Source of the DNA: Tubulanus polymorphus
Taxonomy: Eukaryota > Nemertea > Palaeonemertea > Tubulaniformes > Tubulanidae
Length of the DNA: 64,000 nt
Direction: 5' to 3'
Assembly (NCBI RefSeq): GCF_964204645.1
Contig: NC_134026.1
Span: 25,128,650-25,192,649, forward strand
The notes beneath the pieces were generated by a model. The model was not told the DNA's origin. It saw only the letters and a list, made by a program, of their open reading frames with translations, and made no database searches. Made by a program: the position numbers and the translations under genes. This document shows, piece by piece, positions 60,501 through 64,000 of the stretch; positions within the stretch are counted from its first letter, which is position 1; every line of letters starts with the position of its first letter.

Positions 60501-62418
60501 GACTCGTCGTATCAAATTTCTGTAGAAATTTATTTTTGGCTCTTTAGAAAATCATGACTATTCCAATTGGGCGTTTTGATTTCTTGATTTCTGATGCACC
60601 AGGTATGAGGTAAAATTTGACTGTATACCCATCAAATGATTTTCTCTTTGACAAAACGATAGTCAGTGAGCCCTGAATATCGCATTATCACCTACGTGTG
60701 TGTCTCGCCTCTGCGGATTTCCTTTCATATGTACTTTCCTTAATATTGATTCATGTTCTTTGACTTTGCATCGTTTACCGCTTTCAACCCCCGTCATTAC
60801 CTTCTGAGCTGGGCAACACAATTAGGATTTTTTACAGGATGGATCATGTTGATCCCTCGGCTTTGCGAAACAATTATTGGAAAATGGTTGAATTTCTTTC
60901 ACATCACAATCGCTAAAGGTCGATGTCGATTAATTCAAAGGAAGTTCAATGTATTGATGATTATATTAACCAGTGGAAGGGCTAATTTAATTCTACCTTT
61001 GAATAAAAATCATCATAAAAAGACAGTGAATCAATCTTTGAATTCAACAATTTTTAAAGCCTGAAGTGAGATATGGGTTAGGTGTTGCCAAACTTTGCTT
61101 TATAAAATATGCACAAGCATACTTGACTATTTGCACATGCGCTCCTACAATATACAATCAAACCTCACATTGCCTGTGCAGATCATGATTTTTATTCAGT
61201 TAAGTTATTTGACTCCGAAAGGTAGTTAATACAGAAGATATTGTATTGTGTGAGGATGGTTTTGAAGCAAATATTGATTTAAGACGAAGGCAATAATATT
61301 GTATTAGCCTGAATCTCTGAACAAAGATATTATTGAAGTACATGCATAGGATAGGTTATGTTTTGATCTAAATTTTTATTTTTAGGATACAATGGTGACG
61401 TTGATAAATCATCTGAAAAGGGTGATGATGAAAAGTGACGTAAATAAGATGACATCTCATAACCTTGCAATCTGTTTTGGTCCTGTGCTAATGTGTCCTG
61501 CTCCTACAAGTGCTACAGATATTCAGTCCCCTTTTGACATTGGGAAACAGATTCAGGCTCTTAAGTTTTTGCTTGATATTTGGCCCGAAGGAAAAGGTAA
61601 TAAGTTCATCCAGCGTAAATGATACCTATCTATGTCTATTGGCTTTATCATTTGTCTAGCATTTTAGGGTGAAAATAATAGGAACCTCTGTCAAAATATA
61701 TTGCGGCCATTGTGGAACTCTTTTTGTTACATTTCTAGATTCACAGCATGCTCGAATTGAACGCAGTAAATCAATGGAAAGAGCAGTTGAAAAATCTGGT
61801 TCCCCAAAACATTCACAAACTAGTGGTTCACCAAAGATTTCCCCGCGTTTGCCGAAAAAAGAATTGAGCTCTACCAGCACAGGTCCATCACACAGTAAAT
61901 CCGGTGATGCAATATATGCCGAACCGAAACATCGAAGCGTTGAGGAGTCTGAACGGTTGTACATGGAACGAGAATTGAGATTGCGACATGAACAGATGAA
62001 AGGAAGACTAGATATAGATCAAAAACAGTCAGATCGTCGAGATCGTAGCTTGCAACGACATGATTATGACCGCGAATCACGGACTAGAGAAAAGACATAT
62101 GACGACAGGCGATCAAGCTCTCATGAGCCATCTTACGCCGAGGTACGTCGCAGTAAACCACCAGATGCTGTTGAGCAGCGAGGATGTCCAGATGGTGGCG
62201 GAGCATCTGTTTCGTCATCAGCTTCTACTACTGAAAAGGACTTGCGGTCGAAGCAGAAAGACTTATTTGCCGAACTGAAACATAAACAGGATTTCGAGTC
62301 CCGAAAAACAAAGCAAGATGAAGGTAAACCAAAAGTACCACCAAAGCCACCGCCAAAACCATCTCACTATAGGCAGCCATCGTCGGAATTCAAATTTCGT
62401 GATCAAAAGCTATCCTGA
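44674..62418 (+). CDS. Syd-1/SYDE-family RhoGAP with PDZ and C2 domains, complete from 44674, 5 coding exons
   Basis: Homologue of C. elegans syd-1, fly RhoGAP100F and vertebrate SYDE1/2, presynaptic organisers acting on Rho-family GTPases and active-zone assembly. Exons: 44674–46051, 49861–50985, 59311–59468, 61386–61596, 61739–62418; phases close to 1183 aa. Order: basic N-terminus; PDZ domain (about 75–175) with the GLGF-type loop QTLGFYI, RIATGSVVENNG and LRIGDEILSVN; a long Ser/Tyr-rich linker; C2 domain (about 625–740; LLSVYILSGHGL, LYCIVEID); RhoGAP domain (about 760–960) with arginine finger GIYRLCGSAKRK, DINVITGLLKDFLRELPEPL and NLAICFGPVL; and a charged tail ending in proline motifs (PKVPPKPPPKP). 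The PDZ marks the invertebrate form, since vertebrate SYDEs lack it. The first ATG could be 44674, or an upstream leader exon may be used. Confidence 0.92.
46052..49860 (+). other. syd-1 intron between PDZ/linker exon and C2 exon (3.8 kb)
   Basis: Non-coding. It holds an inverted-repeat cluster at 47375–47650 and TAGGCCTA octamers near 46413, 47003 and 48495. Open frames here lack domain resemblance. The next exon is preceded by a good acceptor (TTTGTCTTTCAG). Confidence 0.6.
47375..47650. repeat. Diverged inverted-repeat pair rich in GGCCAAATTTGGCC-type motifs
   Basis: The left part (about 47380–47455) and right part (about 47575–47650) are related as diverged reverse complements: GCTAAATTTGGCTCGAGCCT on the right corresponds to GCTAAAATTTGGCTTGGGCC on the complement of the left, and both ends carry CACGGGACA/TGTCCCGTG near AGTAGA/TCTACT. 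This suggests a decayed foldback transposon or two inverted copies of one element; the terminal boundaries are unclear. Confidence 0.55.
51503..51545. repeat. (TA)n microsatellite
   Basis: About 21 uninterrupted TA units in the large syd-1 intron. A shorter (TA) run occurs at 31863–31877 in an ADAM intron. Confidence 0.98.
51592..51648. repeat. Perfect 25-bp inverted repeat with 7-nt loop
   Basis: The arm beginning TGATTATCACACACAATAAT (51592–51616) is exactly complementary to 51624–51648, with loop CGCTCAG. It lies 46 bp downstream of the (TA)n tract. The exact match implies a recent or selected structure: a foldback element, a cruciform-prone site or a hairpin precursor. Confidence 0.95.
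57097..57110. promoter_or_regulatory. X-box-like motif in syd-1 intron
   Basis: GTCACCATGGCAAC fits GTNRCC–RGYAAC and differs from the perfect X-box at 23524 by two bases. No ciliary gene is adjacent, so it may be an intronic enhancer site or chance. Confidence 0.35.
57973..58036. repeat. Local duplication, unit about 39 bp
   Basis: TTTTTCCTATTTTGACATC with TGATT and TTTTTCCTATTGTGACATC with CGATT recur about 38–39 bp apart with two mismatches. A simple tandem duplication within the intron. Confidence 0.6.
59469..61385 (+). other. syd-1 intron between the second and third RhoGAP exons (1.9 kb)
   Basis: AT-rich and non-coding. Open frames of 60–103 codons on + (for example 60753–61064) have no recognised domain. 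Acceptor TTTTTAG precedes the next exon at 61386. Confidence 0.65.
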
Positions 62419-64000
62419 TAGGTTTTCTTCATTTTAGTATTTTCTTATCTCAACCATTGTCGTTAATTTTTCAGTTGATCAAGCTGATTGTATTTAGTCT
62501 CTACGAAATCAACTTGAATGATCACAGGTTATTTTTCATATCCAATTTCTATTGATTTCGAATTTTTGGGATGACTAAGAATTTTATTTAATTCAATAAC
62601 AATGTGTTGCTGCATTAATGCGTTACCACAACACTGTCCCTATGGATGAAAATCACTACATTTATTTCTATCTGGGAGCTTTTTAGACCATAAATGCTTG
62701 TTTACTTTTGGTTGTATGATATTGTTATAGGTTAGGAACATATCACGTTATCGATCATTGTTAGATTATATATTGACAAGAATTTGTACATACAGTACAT
62801 TTGTGTGTGTGTGTGTGCGTGCGCAATGTTTTGTATTTCACATACTTTCATGGCAATAAGTGAACTTAGGTTTTGAAAATGTCTTGAATTAAAAGGGAAA
62901 TATTAGTGTGATGCATGTTTTTATACCTGAAGTCAGTAATAAAAACCATCGGGAATTTGACTCAACTCAGGGATCCATGATTGCAACATCTTAAAACATG
63001 CTATAATAAACATGTTATATCATGTTTCATGTGTCAACAACATAACAGTCAGAGGGAGAATGTATTTCTTTCTTTGATTATAATTTCTAAGAAATTTCTT
63101 GAAAGTTTTGATGTAGTCTATTATTGTGTACTGCAGTTGCAAGATTTATGATCGGCAAATCATTTATATAATAATTAGAGGTTTTTGATAATGATCAAGT
63201 CCTGTAAACTTTATCCAAACTACTTGAGCTAAAACGAGTGTGGTTAGTTTTATGCTGTATTCTAGAAAAGGGGAAAGTCTCATAATTCAGTGACAGTGAT
63301 CTGTATCAGCTCTGGCTTATTGCTGCATTCTCTGAGGACCAGAGTCTTTAGTGGGATTGTGCTAATGGTGTTCAGTCTGAAAGCGTGATCAAAGCTCACA
63401 CATACCCATACATTCTTGTACCCGTCAACACCACTCCTTCACTTAAAAGTTTCTGACTAATATTTTTCATCGCATAATTGAAGTGACTCAATATACATTG
63501 TGGTCAATTGGTTTTTGCCCTCTTAAATGTGGTATGACATAAAGAAGGATACAAAAATTTATGCAGCTATTTGTTTGAGCTTTCAAAATATTTGTATGTA
63601 ATAAGTAATTGATTTCGTATGGCAGACCTTTCTGTGGCCGTCAATTCGCTTCTACATGAGATTTTTTAGTACTTTCTTTACCCTTGGTTTATTCTAGCAC
63701 TAGGCTTATATTCATCCCCACTATCATTCTAATGAGGCAAATGTAATCACTGAGTGGCATGTCGCACACTGCTGACATCTATTGGAACATCACTTAATGT
63801 TAGAAAGATATTAGAATAATGTTTAATTCATTCTGGACATAATTTTGATCCATTGGATGATTTATTAAGAGAGTCAGTGTTATTGGGCAGTACATCGAAT
63901 GGACTCATTAGCAAATTGACAAATTTTCTTCATTCTAAAAATTCAGTTAAATCTTAAGTTTTTAATTTTAGGATTGAAACTTACTTTGTATTTTTGTATA
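62419..64000 (+). other. syd-1 3'UTR and downstream flank
   Basis: AATAAA at 62938–62943 and 63005–63010 are likely polyadenylation signals. A (GT)n tract lies at 62802–62824. No coding sequence was recognised up to the window end. Confidence 0.6.

Noticed and set aside
1..64000. CRISPR arrays, rRNA, tRNA genes, bacterial operons or viral genes
   Set aside because: None seen. Repeats are dispersed or inverted, genes are spliced animal genes, and no tRNA cloverleaf or viral protein motif was recognised by eye (a tRNA scan would be decisive).

Overview
This window is nuclear DNA from an invertebrate animal. Every recognisable gene is split by short GT–AG (sometimes GC–AG) introns. The gene set is animal-specific: TRPA1, a meltrin-type ADAM, a syd-1/RhoGAP100F protein with PDZ, C2 and RhoGAP domains, and IFT74. 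The non-coding DNA is AT-rich, with microsatellites, MITE-like repeats and an enriched TAGGCCTA octamer. A marine lophotrochozoan or similar invertebrate is plausible, but the sequence does not settle the phylum. There is no prokaryotic operon structure, CRISPR array, rRNA or recognisable tRNA.

Layout. DUS4L, a tRNA dihydrouridine synthase, is complete on + at 8–1658. It converges tail-to-tail with TRPA1 (− strand, 26 coding exons, 2008–10369). From 10370 to 19118 is a gene-poor stretch with inverted repeats, a small pogo/Tigger-like MITE at 18444–18592, and a few weak orphan exon or small-ORF candidates. IFT74 (− strand, 20 exons, 19119–22881) and an ADAM metalloprotease (+ strand, 20 exons, 24143–33277) are divergent and share about 1.26 kb of upstream DNA containing a perfect RFX X-box. 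Haspin kinase (+ strand, 11 exons, 36409–40386) follows, then an intronless rhodopsin-class GPCR (40931–41896). The right third is one large syd-1-like gene (44674–62418) with an 8.3-kb intron inside its RhoGAP domain.

Exon models were built by hand. At nearly every junction I checked the splice dinucleotides, codon phase and continuity with remembered family members. All internal phases close for DUS4L (311 aa), TRPA1 (1189 aa), IFT74 (581 aa), ADAM (1009 aa), haspin (930 aa) and syd-1 (1183 aa from 44674). The genes are functionally unrelated neighbours (tRNA modification, sensory channel, cilium, ectodomain shedding, mitotic kinase, GPCR, synapse assembly), as is normal for an animal chromosome.

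I did not find a convincing new multi-gene system. The most useful leads are the X-box at the IFT74/ADAM promoter, a possible alternative IFT74 N-terminus, an altered TRPA1 pore filter and cysteine sensor set, three GC–AG introns, an intron-rich haspin with a YGR motif and a CxxC pair, a possible hydrophobic leader exon for syd-1, and several strong inverted repeats.
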